A DNA stretch of 64,000 nucleotides, taken from Advenella sp. S44 (GTDB lineage Bacteria > Pseudomonadota > Gammaproteobacteria > Burkholderiales > Burkholderiaceae_B). The notes below the pieces were generated by a model. The model saw only the letters and a program-made list of their open reading frames with translations. It did not search any database and was not told where the DNA came from. Of this stretch, positions 9,374 through 18,025 are shown one piece after another. The stretch lies in the NCBI RefSeq assembly GCF_002810445.1, contig NZ_NEXS01000011.1:124001-188000 (forward strand), read 5' to 3'. Position 1 is the first letter of the stretch. Every line of letters starts with the position of its first letter. The position numbers and the translations under genes are program-made.

Positions 9374-10351
9374 TCATTCGGGCTTTACATTGCCGTTCTT
9401 GATCACCGACTGCCAGCGTGCCTTGTCAGTAATCAGGAACTGACGAAATTCCTCGGGCGAATCGCCGACGATTTGCGCACCCAGTTGCTTGAGCTGTGCC
9501 TGCACCTCCGGCTTGTCGAGAGCCGCTACGGCAGCCTGATTCAGCTTGGCCACAATCGGCTTGGGCGTGCCTGCCGGCGCCAACATGCCAATAAAGGAAG
9601 CGGCTTCTTCAAAACCGGTCAGTCCCATGCTTTCCAGGGTCGGCACGCCAGGAAAGTCCGGATGCGCCTGCCTTGTCCCCACAGCGAGAATGCGCAGACG
9701 TTTGTCCGCAACATAATCGGCAATGCCAACGCTTGGGTAAAACATAAAGGAAATACGACCGGCAATCATCTCCTGCAACGCCGGGCCGTTCCCTTTGAAG
9801 GGTACATGAACCATGTCCAGGCCCGCCTGCGCCGCAAGCATTTCAGCCGTCAGATGGGCCGATCCGCCGAAGCCCGATGACCCGAAAGTCAGCTTGCCCG
9901 GGTTCGCTTTGGCATCCGCAATCAGGCTCTGCATATCCTTATACGGCGATTTATAATTCGTGACGACAACCATGGGAAGCGTCACAAAGTTGCTAACGGG
10001 CTCAAAAACCTCGGTCGGCTCATAGTTGTAACGATCCGGATACAGCAGCGGATTCACATTCAAGGTCAGCGAGGTCACCAGCACCTTGTAGCCGTCAGGG
10101 GCTGAATTGATAATATCATTGGCTGCGATATGTGCGCTGGCGCCGGGCTTGTTTTCCACGACCACAGGCTGGCCCAGCGTTTCACTCATGTGCTTGGCAA
10201 CCACACGGGCAACGACATCGGTCGGGCCGCCCGCAGAGTATCCGAGCACCATGCGGATCGGCCGGTCAGGATAGTCTGCAGCCGCAGCTGCGCCCGTCAC
10301 AAAACATGCCATCGCTGCAGCGGCGATGGCCAGATTTTTGATCAGCTTCAT
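9374..10351 (-). CDS. Bug-family periplasmic substrate-binding protein
   Basis: 325 residues with a signal peptide (about 1-26, ending GAAAAADYP). The tripartite-tricarboxylate receptor (Bug/TctC) pattern is clear: PIRMVLGYSAGGPTDVVAR, ENKPGASAHIAANDI and FGSSGFGGSAHLTAEML. These proteins bind small carboxylates in the periplasm. No TctA/TctB membrane genes are near, as is common for the many orphan Bug proteins of Bordetella relatives. It lies inside the catabolic operon, so it probably captures the operon's substrate or an analogue. Confidence 0.92.
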   Translation of the reverse strand: MKLIKNLAIAAAAMACFVTGAAAAADYPDRPIRMVLGYSAGGPTDVVARVVAKHMSETLGQPVVVENKPGASAHIAANDIINSAPDGYKVLVTSLTLNVNPLLYPDRYNYEPTEVFEPVSNFVTLPMVVVTNYKSPYKDMQSLIADAKANPGKLTFGSSGFGGSAHLTAEMLAAQAGLDMVHVPFKGNGPALQEMIAGRISFMFYPSVGIADYVADKRLRILAVGTRQAHPDFPGVPTLESMGLTGFEEAASFIGMLAPAGTPKPIVAKLNQAAVAALDKPEVQAQLKQLGAQIVGDSPEEFRQFLITDKARWQSVIKNGNVKPE

Positions 10352-10413
10352 AGTTAGTCTCCAATTGGATTTGTGTTATTTGCGCAGTGACACCTGCGCG
10401 GATCGGCTCAGTG

Positions 10414-11289
10414 TCAGTACTGCTCTGGAAAATATTTATCGGCCATAACCTGACAGCGCTTGATCAAACGATGCTCATCCGGCCCATAGTCTGCGACCGC
10501 GTTATGGATCGTGCCCATGTTGTCCCACATCAGCACATCGCCCTGGGCCCATTGATGGCGGTAGCAGTATTTTTCCTGTACCTGGTGTTCGAATAGAAAT
10601 TGCAAAACCTCGTCACTGCGTGCTTCGGATAACTCATTGATACGCATGGAATAACCCGGGTTGGCATACAACACCTTGCGACCGGTAATCGGGTGCGTAA
10701 GAAAAACAGGATGCGATACGGGAGGCTTGCGCTTACGCTGCTCCTCGGTCAGTGGTGGGCGTGTACTGCCCTTCTCCCGGCGCATCATGTCCCAGAATTT
10801 ATTAAAGTCATGTGTAATGGTCATGCCGTCGAGCTCTTCTTTCAGTTCTTCAGTCAGACCGTCGTACGCCGCGTGCATATTGCAAAAGGCCGTGTTACCG
10901 AGCGATTTTCCGTCACGAAAGGGGATACGGATGCCATACAATACATTGCTAAACGCGATAGTTTTGCTATAGGACATATCGGTATGCCAGTCCTGTCCGG
11001 CATCGCTTAGCCCGATCGGCTTGCCATTTTCTTTCATGTTCGACAGAATCATCACTTCCGGATACTGCTCGTCATGGAACAGATTGGCCACATTGACCTC
11101 CAGCTTGCCGAAGTTCTCCGAAAAATCCCGCAATTGGCCGGCAGTCAGTTCCTGCTCGGGAAAACTGATAACACCATACCGCCCCAGCGCCTGTTCAATT
11201 GCCTTGTAATTATCGGCGCTTAGCGGCATTGATAAATCAATTCCGTAAATCGTCGCACCCAGGCTGGCGTCTTTTGGTTCGATTCTCAT
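10414..11289 (-). CDS. TauD/TfdA-family 2-oxoglutarate/Fe(II) dioxygenase
   Basis: 291 residues. The Fe(II) facial triad is visible as H102-x-D104 in DWHTDMSY and a distal His262 in GTIHNAV; an arginine near 274-278 (RLIKRC) would bind 2-oxoglutarate. TauD-family enzymes hydroxylate a carbon next to sulfonate, ether or amine groups, so that the product breaks down to an aldehyde or ketone. It sits 21 bases after the Fe-type alcohol dehydrogenase gene. It may carry out the first oxidative step of the operon. Substrate unknown; taurine is not specifically supported. Confidence 0.9.
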   Translation of the reverse strand: MRIEPKDASLGATIYGIDLSMPLSADNYKAIEQALGRYGVISFPEQELTAGQLRDFSENFGKLEVNVANLFHDEQYPEVMILSNMKENGKPIGLSDAGQDWHTDMSYSKTIAFSNVLYGIRIPFRDGKSLGNTAFCNMHAAYDGLTEELKEELDGMTITHDFNKFWDMMRREKGSTRPPLTEEQRKRKPPVSHPVFLTHPITGRKVLYANPGYSMRINELSEARSDEVLQFLFEHQVQEKYCYRHQWAQGDVLMWDNMGTIHNAVADYGPDEHRLIKRCQVMADKYFPEQY

Positions 11290-11310
11290 AAATTAGTCCT
11301 CTACAAAGTA

Positions 11311-12465
11311 TCAGGCGGCTTGCCTTAGAATGGATAAGATCTCATCAGCGTGGCTGACGGGACGGGGGTTGACCGCAAGTCCGCGCTCTGTCATGGTTTG
11401 CTGCGCAATCGGCAAAAAGTCATTGTTGGTAAGGCCAATATCTGCCAGGGATGCACTCAACCCCAGTTGCTCAATCACAGCTGAAATCCAGTCGGAAACA
11501 CTTGCATGGCTTGTGCCCGATACTCGATTCAGCATGACCAGTGCGGGAGCAAGGCTGGTACCGGCAACGCTGTCATTGAACCGAAGCGCGTGAGGCAGGA
11601 TAATGGTGTTGATCTGCCCATGTCCTGCGTTATGCCGGGCGCCAATGACATGACAAATGGCATGATGAAGACAAGTTTTGGCCATCGATAGCACGATGCC
11701 GGATAGATGTCCGCCAAGCAGAAGACGCCAGCGTTGCTCCTTCTCATCGAGCGTATTGTCGGTGAGCGCCTGGGCAAACAATTCGATCGATTGCAGTGCA
11801 ATGCCATCGGAAATCAGAGATCGGCTGCGCGAATACATGCCTTCAAAACAGTGTGCCAACCCATTCATGGCGGTATAGCGCAATAGCGTCAAAGGCATAT
11901 CGCCGCTTAAATCCGGATCCAGCAGCACCGTACGGCTGGCCAGCTGGCGGTTCCAGAAAAGCAGCTTGTGCTCGTCTTGCCTTACGCCGAACGATGGTGT
12001 CAACTCAGCGCCGGATGCGGTGGTGGGCAGTGAAATAATCGGCAGCTTGGGTTTCGTGCGCAGCGGCACGTGGACACGGGCCGGCGGCGTAAAGCGCGTC
12101 ACATGGTCGGCCAGCGGACCTCCTTCGGCATGCAACATGGCCAGCGCTTTGGCCGAATCTGACACACTGCCGCCGCCCAGCGCGACAATACTGTCCGGCT
12201 GAAATTGAGCCATCTCGCTAGCCAGTTGCTCGACCCAGGCAACGCTGCTGTGGTTCGGCACCGAACTGTGCATCTGCATTTGCAGACCATCCAGCGTTTG
12301 CCGCAAGGCAGCCCAGCTATCAGAGTGCGCCATGCGCTGTTGCATTAACACTAGCACACGCCTGCTGCCCAGCGCATCCAGTTCACTACGCAAATCCCGG
12401 GCGCAGCCGGGGCCGAACTTTACGTGCGTGCCGAACAGGTGATAATCAATCTGTGGGATACTCAT
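11311..12465 (-). CDS. Iron-containing alcohol dehydrogenase/maleylacetate reductase-like
   Basis: 384 residues with the type III (Fe-ADH) fold. The NAD(P) motif GGGSVSDSAKA is near residue 97, LPTTASGAELT near 147, and metal-binding histidines lie in NGLAHCFEGMYS, LHHAICHVIG and NAGHGQINTIILPHA. Members reduce aldehydes or ketones, or maleylacetate to 3-oxoadipate. It is the first gene of the operon, about 115 bases from the divergent LysR gene. The pairing with a dioxygenase suggests handling of the carbonyl product, but ring cleavage is not supported by any neighbour. Confidence 0.87.
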   Translation of the reverse strand: MSIPQIDYHLFGTHVKFGPGCARDLRSELDALGSRRVLVLMQQRMAHSDSWAALRQTLDGLQMQMHSSVPNHSSVAWVEQLASEMAQFQPDSIVALGGGSVSDSAKALAMLHAEGGPLADHVTRFTPPARVHVPLRTKPKLPIISLPTTASGAELTPSFGVRQDEHKLLFWNRQLASRTVLLDPDLSGDMPLTLLRYTAMNGLAHCFEGMYSRSRSLISDGIALQSIELFAQALTDNTLDEKEQRWRLLLGGHLSGIVLSMAKTCLHHAICHVIGARHNAGHGQINTIILPHALRFNDSVAGTSLAPALVMLNRVSGTSHASVSDWISAVIEQLGLSASLADIGLTNNDFLPIAQQTMTERGLAVNPRPVSHADEILSILRQAA

Positions 12466-12579
12466 GATGCGTAACGGTAGTCAAGAATTATGGCCATTCT
12501 ATGCAGCACGATTGCCTGTGCATAGGAACAGATGGCAAAATGACTGTTTCCATATCACGAACAAAGGTTGTGATCGACC

Positions 12580-13500
12580 ATGAACACTGTCGAATGTATT
12601 GGGGTCTTTGTGGAAGTAGCAAAAGGCCTGAGCTTTACCAAAGCGGCCGAAAGGCTGGGCACCAGCCGCTCGGTTATTTCCAAGAAAATCGCCTGGCTGG
12701 AGCAATCCTTCGAAACGCAATTGCTCCAGCGCAACACCAAACGCGTGAGTCTGACAGAAAGCGGTGAAATTCTATTGCGCAATGCCGATAGCGTGTCGCG
12801 GGCACTCACCGAACTCAAAGATCTGGTACGCAGCTCAGTGCAACTGCCGACCGGGAGAATTCGCGTGGGTTCGCCGCCTTCATTCGGTGCCGTTCACCTG
12901 GCGCCCGCCGTCCAGGCGTTCCTGGAAGCCTATACGGAAGTACAAATCACCATGCAGCTTGATGACGGCAGAAGCGACCTGATTGCAGAAAATATGGATC
13001 TGTCTGTCAGAATTGCTCCTCATTTGCGTGACACCAGCCAGATCGCTTACAAGATTGCCGTGGTGCCGCAAGTGCTGGTTGCCACTAGCGATTTTCTTGA
13101 ACGGGCAAAAAACCCCAAACATCCGGCCGATTTAAAAAACCACAACTGCCTGGTTCATACATTGAAAAACCCCACCTCCACCTGGCAATTGACCGATGCC
13201 CAGGGCAAGCTGCATAAAGTGCAGGTCGGCGGATCTTTCAACTCGAATCTGGGCGAATCCTTACTGCATCTGGCGCTGCGCCACTACGGCATCTCCATGC
13301 ATCCGCGCTATATGGTCGAAGAATTGATCTCCCAGGGCCGACTCCAGGTGGTGCTCCCCGACTATAAATGCGAAGGACTGGATATTTATGCGGTCATCCA
13401 AAGCAAGCGCTACCTGCCCTACAAGGTGCGACTATTTATCGACCATTTACGCAAACATTTCCAGGACGTTAACTGGTCGAGCACGTCGGGAAGAATGTGA
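12580..13500 (+). CDS. LysR-family transcriptional regulator
   Basis: 306 residues. The N-terminal winged helix-turn-helix (about 1-60: VECIGVFVEVAKGLSFTKAA, then RLGTSRSVISKKIAWLE) is followed by a substrate-binding domain of the CrgA/AaeR-like group. It is divergent from the seven-gene catabolic operon and is its likely regulator. The 114-base intergenic region should hold the operator; I could not pick a clear T-N11-A box by eye. Confidence 0.9.
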   Translation: MNTVECIGVFVEVAKGLSFTKAAERLGTSRSVISKKIAWLEQSFETQLLQRNTKRVSLTESGEILLRNADSVSRALTELKDLVRSSVQLPTGRIRVGSPPSFGAVHLAPAVQAFLEAYTEVQITMQLDDGRSDLIAENMDLSVRIAPHLRDTSQIAYKIAVVPQVLVATSDFLERAKNPKHPADLKNHNCLVHTLKNPTSTWQLTDAQGKLHKVQVGGSFNSNLGESLLHLALRHYGISMHPRYMVEELISQGRLQVVLPDYKCEGLDIYAVIQSKRYLPYKVRLFIDHLRKHFQDVNWSSTSGRM

Positions 13501-13626
13501 GAGAACATCCGTGGGTCGTGGCGTCTGTTCTTCGCTCAGCTGACTTCAATGCTTGGAAGCGGCGAATCGACTTTATCCACGATCTTGATACTATCTGTTT
13601 ACGTTACTAACGCCTTACGTTACTAT

Positions 13627-13883
13627 ACGATCAAGTCCTTTGCCTGTAAGAACACCAGAACCATGCTTGACCGCATCCGAGTTGCACGTTTCGTCAATAT
13701 TGAAACGGTGCCCGTGCTTGAAAAGGCCGCTAACATTCCAGACCGGCGCACCCACCGAATAATCGGCAAGAACGACTAAAAGGGAGTCGGCAAGGACAAT
13801 ACAGCATCCGTATCAATGATCAATGGCGCATCTGCTTTGTCTGAACTGAGCATGACATCGAGCACGTTGAAATTGTGGACTAG
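13627..13883 (+). pseudogene. higB: Decayed HigB (RelE-type) toxin
   Basis: The reading IKSFACKNTR...RVARFVNIET (13630-13710) matches the start of HigB, but the expected ATG is ACG at 13627. The family C-terminus appears in another frame (13755-13880): PPNNRQERLKGSRQGQYSIR and then INDQWRICFV, interrupted by TGA at 13842 where a tryptophan is usual, then EHDIEHVEIVD. So there is a lost start, one frameshift around 13720-13750 and a nonsense codon. The intact antitoxin gene follows 15 bases later in the usual higBA order. The toxin is almost certainly inactive. Confidence 0.8.
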
Positions 13884-13898
13884 CACCAGGAGGTGACT

Positions 13899-14198
13899 AT
13901 GCGTACCGTACGATACCCAACGCCTGGCGAGATCTTGCTGGAAGAATTTTTGAGACCGATGAACATCAGCCAATATCGGCTGGCAAAAGAGATTGGCGTA
14001 TCACAAAGGCGCATCGGTGAGATTATCGCGGGCAATCGAGCTGTGACTGTGGACACCGGCCTGCGTTTGTCACGCTATTTTGGCACGTCTGATGAGTTTT
14101 GGACTGGCCTGCAATTGAACTACGATCAGGCACGAACAAAAGACGCACTAGCCGAAGTACTGGCTAACATCAAACCCCTGGAGCACGCTCAAATATAG
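13899..14198 (+). CDS. higA: HigA-family antitoxin (XRE helix-turn-helix)
   Basis: 99 residues beginning MRTVRYPTPGEILLEEFL, the HigA/VapI signature, followed by a helix-turn-helix (NISQYRLAKEIGVSQRRIGE) and the tail GTSDEFWTGLQLNYD typical of HigA antitoxins. The ATG at 13899 has CAGGAGG at 13887-13893; an upstream GTG at 13893 is possible. HigA neutralises HigB and represses its own promoter. Its toxin gene is a pseudogene, so it may survive as a solitary repressor or as protection against related toxins. Confidence 0.9.
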   Translation: MRTVRYPTPGEILLEEFLRPMNISQYRLAKEIGVSQRRIGEIIAGNRAVTVDTGLRLSRYFGTSDEFWTGLQLNYDQARTKDALAEVLANIKPLEHAQI

Positions 14199-14367
14199 CA
14201 ATTGCAATTTCTCGTCGTAGTTTTTCGTCTGCTATATTACTCAATGGATAGATATCATATGACGCGCCATTGCTACGTTATTTCATATGAACTACACAAA
14301 GCGAGCCGCTAGATGACGGGTCAATCAAATATTCGCTTATCATGACATAACAATATTATTTCGCCAA

Positions 14368-15381
14368 ATGAAAAAAAACCTGACCAGCCAGGATATCGCC
14401 CTTCTAGCAGGCGTATCGCAAAGCACAGTATCACGTGTGATCAGAAATCACCCCAGTATCAAGACCAAAACACGCGAACATGTGCTGCAAGTAATCCGAG
14501 AACATGGCTATATGCCAAATGCTGCAGCACGTCAGATGAAGACCAATCGCAGTGGCACCATCGCAGTGGTCGTGGCCAACCTGACGAATCCGCTATACCC
14601 GTCTCTTTTGCATCTGCTCGTCAACCAGCTAGCGAGTCATGGCTTAAAAACCACGATATGGGAAACAAGCACTGAGCTGGACGATGCGACGGCGAGCGCA
14701 ATTGCTGAAAGTGATGTTGACGGCGTTATCTTCGCGACAGCTGTTGCCTCTTCCCGGCTACAACACCAGATAATTGCCCATCGCAAGCCGGTTGTATTTC
14801 TGAACCGTAACCTGTCTGGTCGGCCCTATGATGCCGTGATCAGCGATAATTACAACGGCGGCCAGATAGCGGCGGAATATTTTGTCAAAGGCAAGCGCCG
14901 GCATATCGGCCTGCTTACCGGATTTTCCGAAGCCAGCACAATTTTGGATCGAGAAAAAGGGTTTATGGAGAAATTGAAGCATGCCACCAGGCCCATTCGA
15001 CTTATTCACCCTCCTTCTCAATTCACTGTTTTTACCTACGAAAATGGCTATCAGGCGATGCAAGCCCTGTTGGGTTTAGCGCCCGATGTTGACGCCGTTT
15101 TTTGTACCAATGATATCATCGCAATCGGTGCGCTCGATGGCGCCCGGGCGTGTGGCAAGCGCGTTCCCGAAGATCTCTGGGTGATGGGATACGATGATAT
15201 CCCAATGGCTGGCTGGGAAGCGATCGGTCTCACAACGATCCGGCAGCCACTGCCAAGCATGGCTGCTCTGGTTGTCGACCGTCTGCTGCTGCGGATCGAA
15301 AACCCTGAACTTAAGCCAGAGACAGTGAGGCTTTCCAACGAACTCGTCATTCGAGAGACCACCAGCAAAAACGGCCAATAG
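14368..15381 (+). CDS. LacI-family transcriptional regulator
   Basis: 337 residues. The N-terminal LacI helix-turn-helix (SQDIALLAGVSQSTVSRVIR) and hinge (YMPNAAARQMKTNRSG) are followed by a periplasmic-binding-like sensor domain (TIAVVVANLTNPLYPSLL; DAVFCTNDIIAIGALDG; WVMGYDDIPMAGWEAIGLTT). It is convergent with the Nramp-like carrier and close to the TfdA-like dioxygenase, so it may control them. No sugar-use genes are close by, so the ligand may not be a sugar. Confidence 0.93.
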   Translation: MKKNLTSQDIALLAGVSQSTVSRVIRNHPSIKTKTREHVLQVIREHGYMPNAAARQMKTNRSGTIAVVVANLTNPLYPSLLHLLVNQLASHGLKTTIWETSTELDDATASAIAESDVDGVIFATAVASSRLQHQIIAHRKPVVFLNRNLSGRPYDAVISDNYNGGQIAAEYFVKGKRRHIGLLTGFSEASTILDREKGFMEKLKHATRPIRLIHPPSQFTVFTYENGYQAMQALLGLAPDVDAVFCTNDIIAIGALDGARACGKRVPEDLWVMGYDDIPMAGWEAIGLTTIRQPLPSMAALVVDRLLLRIENPELKPETVRLSNELVIRETTSKNGQ

Positions 15382-15428
15382 CCTGCCGCACCGCCCTCAT
15401 CCTGCAATACCCCTATACGCATCTGCAC

Positions 15429-16796
15429 TCAAGCTTCCAGCATTGAAGCGAAAGTAACGTACGACCCCCAAATTGCCAGTGCGGTGAGAAATACAAGCAT
15501 GATGGTATGGAATTTATTGCCCGCCAAATCACCCATGAGATCTTTACGGTTGATCAACACTATCAAACCAATGGAAACGAGAGGCATCAGCACAACCTGT
15601 GCTGCATTCACAAAAATCGTCAACAGAATAAAACCCGGCATACCGGGAATTGCCCACATCAAAGGCAAAATGGCAACAAGAAAGTAAGTCAGGCGAAACA
15701 GGGGATCTTTGCTGGGTGCAGCCTTGTACTTTTCCTTGCGCTCAGGGGCAACACAATACACACATTCCATTGCCATTTTCGGAAACCCGTGCGCATAGCC
15801 AATGACCGAACTGAAACAGGCGCACAACACCCCCAAATAAATAATTAATTCGCCAAGGCGTCCAGCCACCTGACCGAGCAGATGCGCCAAGTCATTGAAA
15901 TTGGATATTGTTATACCGCGCGGGTGCAATACTTCTGCCCCCATTACCCAGACGGCAAGATCCAGCACAATAATGACAAAAATTCCGAATAGCAAATCAT
16001 ACCGTTGCACTTTGCGATGCTCCGGTCGGATATATCCTTTTTCTTTCATGAATGTGGGATATAGCAAATTGGCCAGCGAACCACCTACCGCACCAATGAG
16101 GGATATAACAATCAGTAAAGCGCCATAAGAGCCCACTGTCTGAGGAACCTCAAACGCCAAAGTACCAGCGACAATCGCGCTAACATCTGGTTTTGCCACA
16201 ATGGCACCGCCTATGAGGCTCGCGGCCAGAACCACCAGAATAATTTTTTCTACATTTTCCAGATAGCGGTATACCGCCTTACCAGTAATCAGCACCGCCG
16301 CGATCACAGCGACAATACTCCAGAGCATGACGGAACCCGATTGGCCGGTCAGATAATACAGGGCCTCTCCTGACCCTTTGATGGTATAAGACTCATAAAA
16401 GTGGCCAAGAACGACGCCGCCAATTGCCAGCAATATTGGATAATACTTCCATACCTTGGTATACCCTTCAAAGATGGTATGTCCCTGTATATTCATCAGT
16501 TGATAGTTGGCGATAATGCTGACAAGCAGATATCGCACAACCAATGCCAGCGCAAGCCCCCACATCAGAGTGTACCCATAATGGGCTCCTGCCACCGCAT
16601 TGTCGACCAGGTCTCCCGCCCCTAACCAGGTAAGGACAAGGACAATACCAGGTCCAAAGGACTTCACATAACCCCAGAATGTTGAAGGTATGGGCGCGCC
16701 CACGGATGCCGGATCGGCATTGGAGGCCGTATTTTCAGCAAACGGCGGCACACCCGACTTCCCTGACGCTTTTATGTCAGTTGCATTTACAGTCAT
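15429..16796 (-). CDS. Nramp-family transporter lacking the metal-binding motifs
   Basis: 455 residues with about eleven membrane segments and the Nramp topology (FGPGIVLVLTWLGAGDLVDN in TM1; TMs to the end). In true Nramp metal carriers TM1 has DPGN and TM6 has MPH, which coordinate Mn2+ or Fe2+. Here TM1 reads GAGD (59-62) and TM6 reads GAVGGSLAN (235-243), so neither metal motif is present. It therefore may carry another ion or an organic substrate. It follows the TfdA-like gene by 93 bases on the same strand and probably shares its transcript. The N-terminal 35 residues are polar and non-conserved in look. Confidence 0.82.
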   Translation of the reverse strand: MTVNATDIKASGKSGVPPFAENTASNADPASVGAPIPSTFWGYVKSFGPGIVLVLTWLGAGDLVDNAVAGAHYGYTLMWGLALALVVRYLLVSIIANYQLMNIQGHTIFEGYTKVWKYYPILLAIGGVVLGHFYESYTIKGSGEALYYLTGQSGSVMLWSIVAVIAAVLITGKAVYRYLENVEKIILVVLAASLIGGAIVAKPDVSAIVAGTLAFEVPQTVGSYGALLIVISLIGAVGGSLANLLYPTFMKEKGYIRPEHRKVQRYDLLFGIFVIIVLDLAVWVMGAEVLHPRGITISNFNDLAHLLGQVAGRLGELIIYLGVLCACFSSVIGYAHGFPKMAMECVYCVAPERKEKYKAAPSKDPLFRLTYFLVAILPLMWAIPGMPGFILLTIFVNAAQVVLMPLVSIGLIVLINRKDLMGDLAGNKFHTIMLVFLTALAIWGSYVTFASMLEA

Positions 16797-16889
16797 AGCT
16801 TTGTCTCTTCCTTGTTATAAGTCATTATTTCGCCTGTGATGCAGCCAACTAGTTTTCGAAGTATCTTATTGCTGCATCGCCACTGTGGT

Positions 16890-17759
16890 TCAGGCGGTTA
16901 CCATTTCAAGGTCCAGCGTGGTCGTCCGGCGTAACTCTCTGGGGTATTTTTTGTCATCAAAGGGCAAACCCCGATGCATCGTCGCCCGGTTGTCCCATAT
17001 TACAAAATCATTTTCTTTCCAGGCATGCCGATAGACAAACTCACGGGCGGTTGCATGTTCGGTTAGCTCGCGCAGCAAGGCGCGACCTTCGGGCACAGGC
17101 CAGTCAACAATATGCGAGGCATGTGAGGCCAAATACAACGATTTTCTTTCAGAACGGGGAATGACGCGAACCAGAGGATGAACGGCACCGGGCAACTTGG
17201 CCTTTTCTTCTTCTGCAAACTCGAAGCCCAGCACATGACGCGAATAAACGATGGAATGAAATACAGCCAGACCTTCGATTTTCTCTTTGGTTTCTTCATC
17301 CAAACAATCATAGGCAGCACGCATATCCGCAAATTCCGTATCCGCACTGACCGGAGGCACTACCTTGGCCGACAACATAGAATAACGCCCGGCTGGGTCA
17401 TTAAAAGACGCGTCCGTATGCCAAAGCCGATTGCTTAATGAACTGACACGACGGCGGTCATCGGCTTTGAGCACCTCGCCTTTGTCATTTACATTTGAAA
17501 TATCCGTAATGGCATTGGTTCCGAAACGGCTTTTCTCCAACACAGATAGCGACGTTTTAGTGTGCAGCTCGCCATCCAGACGCTGAGCAAATGTTAATTG
17601 TTCATCGTTCGTCATCGGCTGACCATGAAAAACGAGTACTGCGTACTTGTCCATTCCATCCCGGATCGCCTGCAACGCTTGATTGTCAGCACTCCGAAGA
17701 TCGACGTGACTCACTTCACCAACAAAATGGGGGTGAACGGGTGCAATTGATAAACTCAT
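16890..17759 (-). CDS. TfdA-like 2-oxoglutarate-dependent dioxygenase
   Basis: 289 residues. The Fe(II) triad is His114-x-Asp116 (LWHTDASF) and His262 (TMHRGL), with arginines near 274-278, almost the same numbering as TfdA of Cupriavidus (2,4-D dioxygenase). ADNRxLWHTDxSF-type and TEFADMRAAYDCL motifs also match that group. The start at 17759 has GGAGG seven bases upstream; the frame continues to 17828 without one. TfdA-type enzymes cleave aryloxyalkanoate or similar ethers. The likely partner is the Nramp-like carrier downstream. Activity on 2,4-D itself is not implied. Confidence 0.85.
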   Translation of the reverse strand: MSLSIAPVHPHFVGEVSHVDLRSADNQALQAIRDGMDKYAVLVFHGQPMTNDEQLTFAQRLDGELHTKTSLSVLEKSRFGTNAITDISNVNDKGEVLKADDRRRVSSLSNRLWHTDASFNDPAGRYSMLSAKVVPPVSADTEFADMRAAYDCLDEETKEKIEGLAVFHSIVYSRHVLGFEFAEEEKAKLPGAVHPLVRVIPRSERKSLYLASHASHIVDWPVPEGRALLRELTEHATAREFVYRHAWKENDFVIWDNRATMHRGLPFDDKKYPRELRRTTTLDLEMVTA

Positions 17760-17971
17760 GATGAATCCTCCTCTAAAGCAGCAATAGGCTCGTGAATTAT
17801 TGTTAGTTCTTACAGACAGGCAGGTCAATTTCCGAAGGTGACGGCCGAACGCCGAAGCAACACGGCATGCGATAGCACTTTTGTCAAAAAATGACTACGT
17901 AATCATATTCTGCGACAAAAACCCTTAACCAGCAATCCGGAATTGATACTGTTTGTTACGTCCTTGTATTT

Positions 17972-17981
17972 AGACGCGTCT
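17972..17981. promoter_or_regulatory. AGACGCGTCT palindrome upstream of the TfdA-like gene
   Basis: A 10-base perfect palindrome with a central CG pair, about 210 bases upstream of the TfdA-like start. Central CG is usual in LacI-family operators and a LacI gene is near. The 266-base gap that holds it contains no gene. Function is a guess. Confidence 0.25.
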
Positions 17982-18025
17982 TAGCGTAGTTAAACTGCTA
18001 TCGCTTCTGCGCAAAAAAGGCGAAC

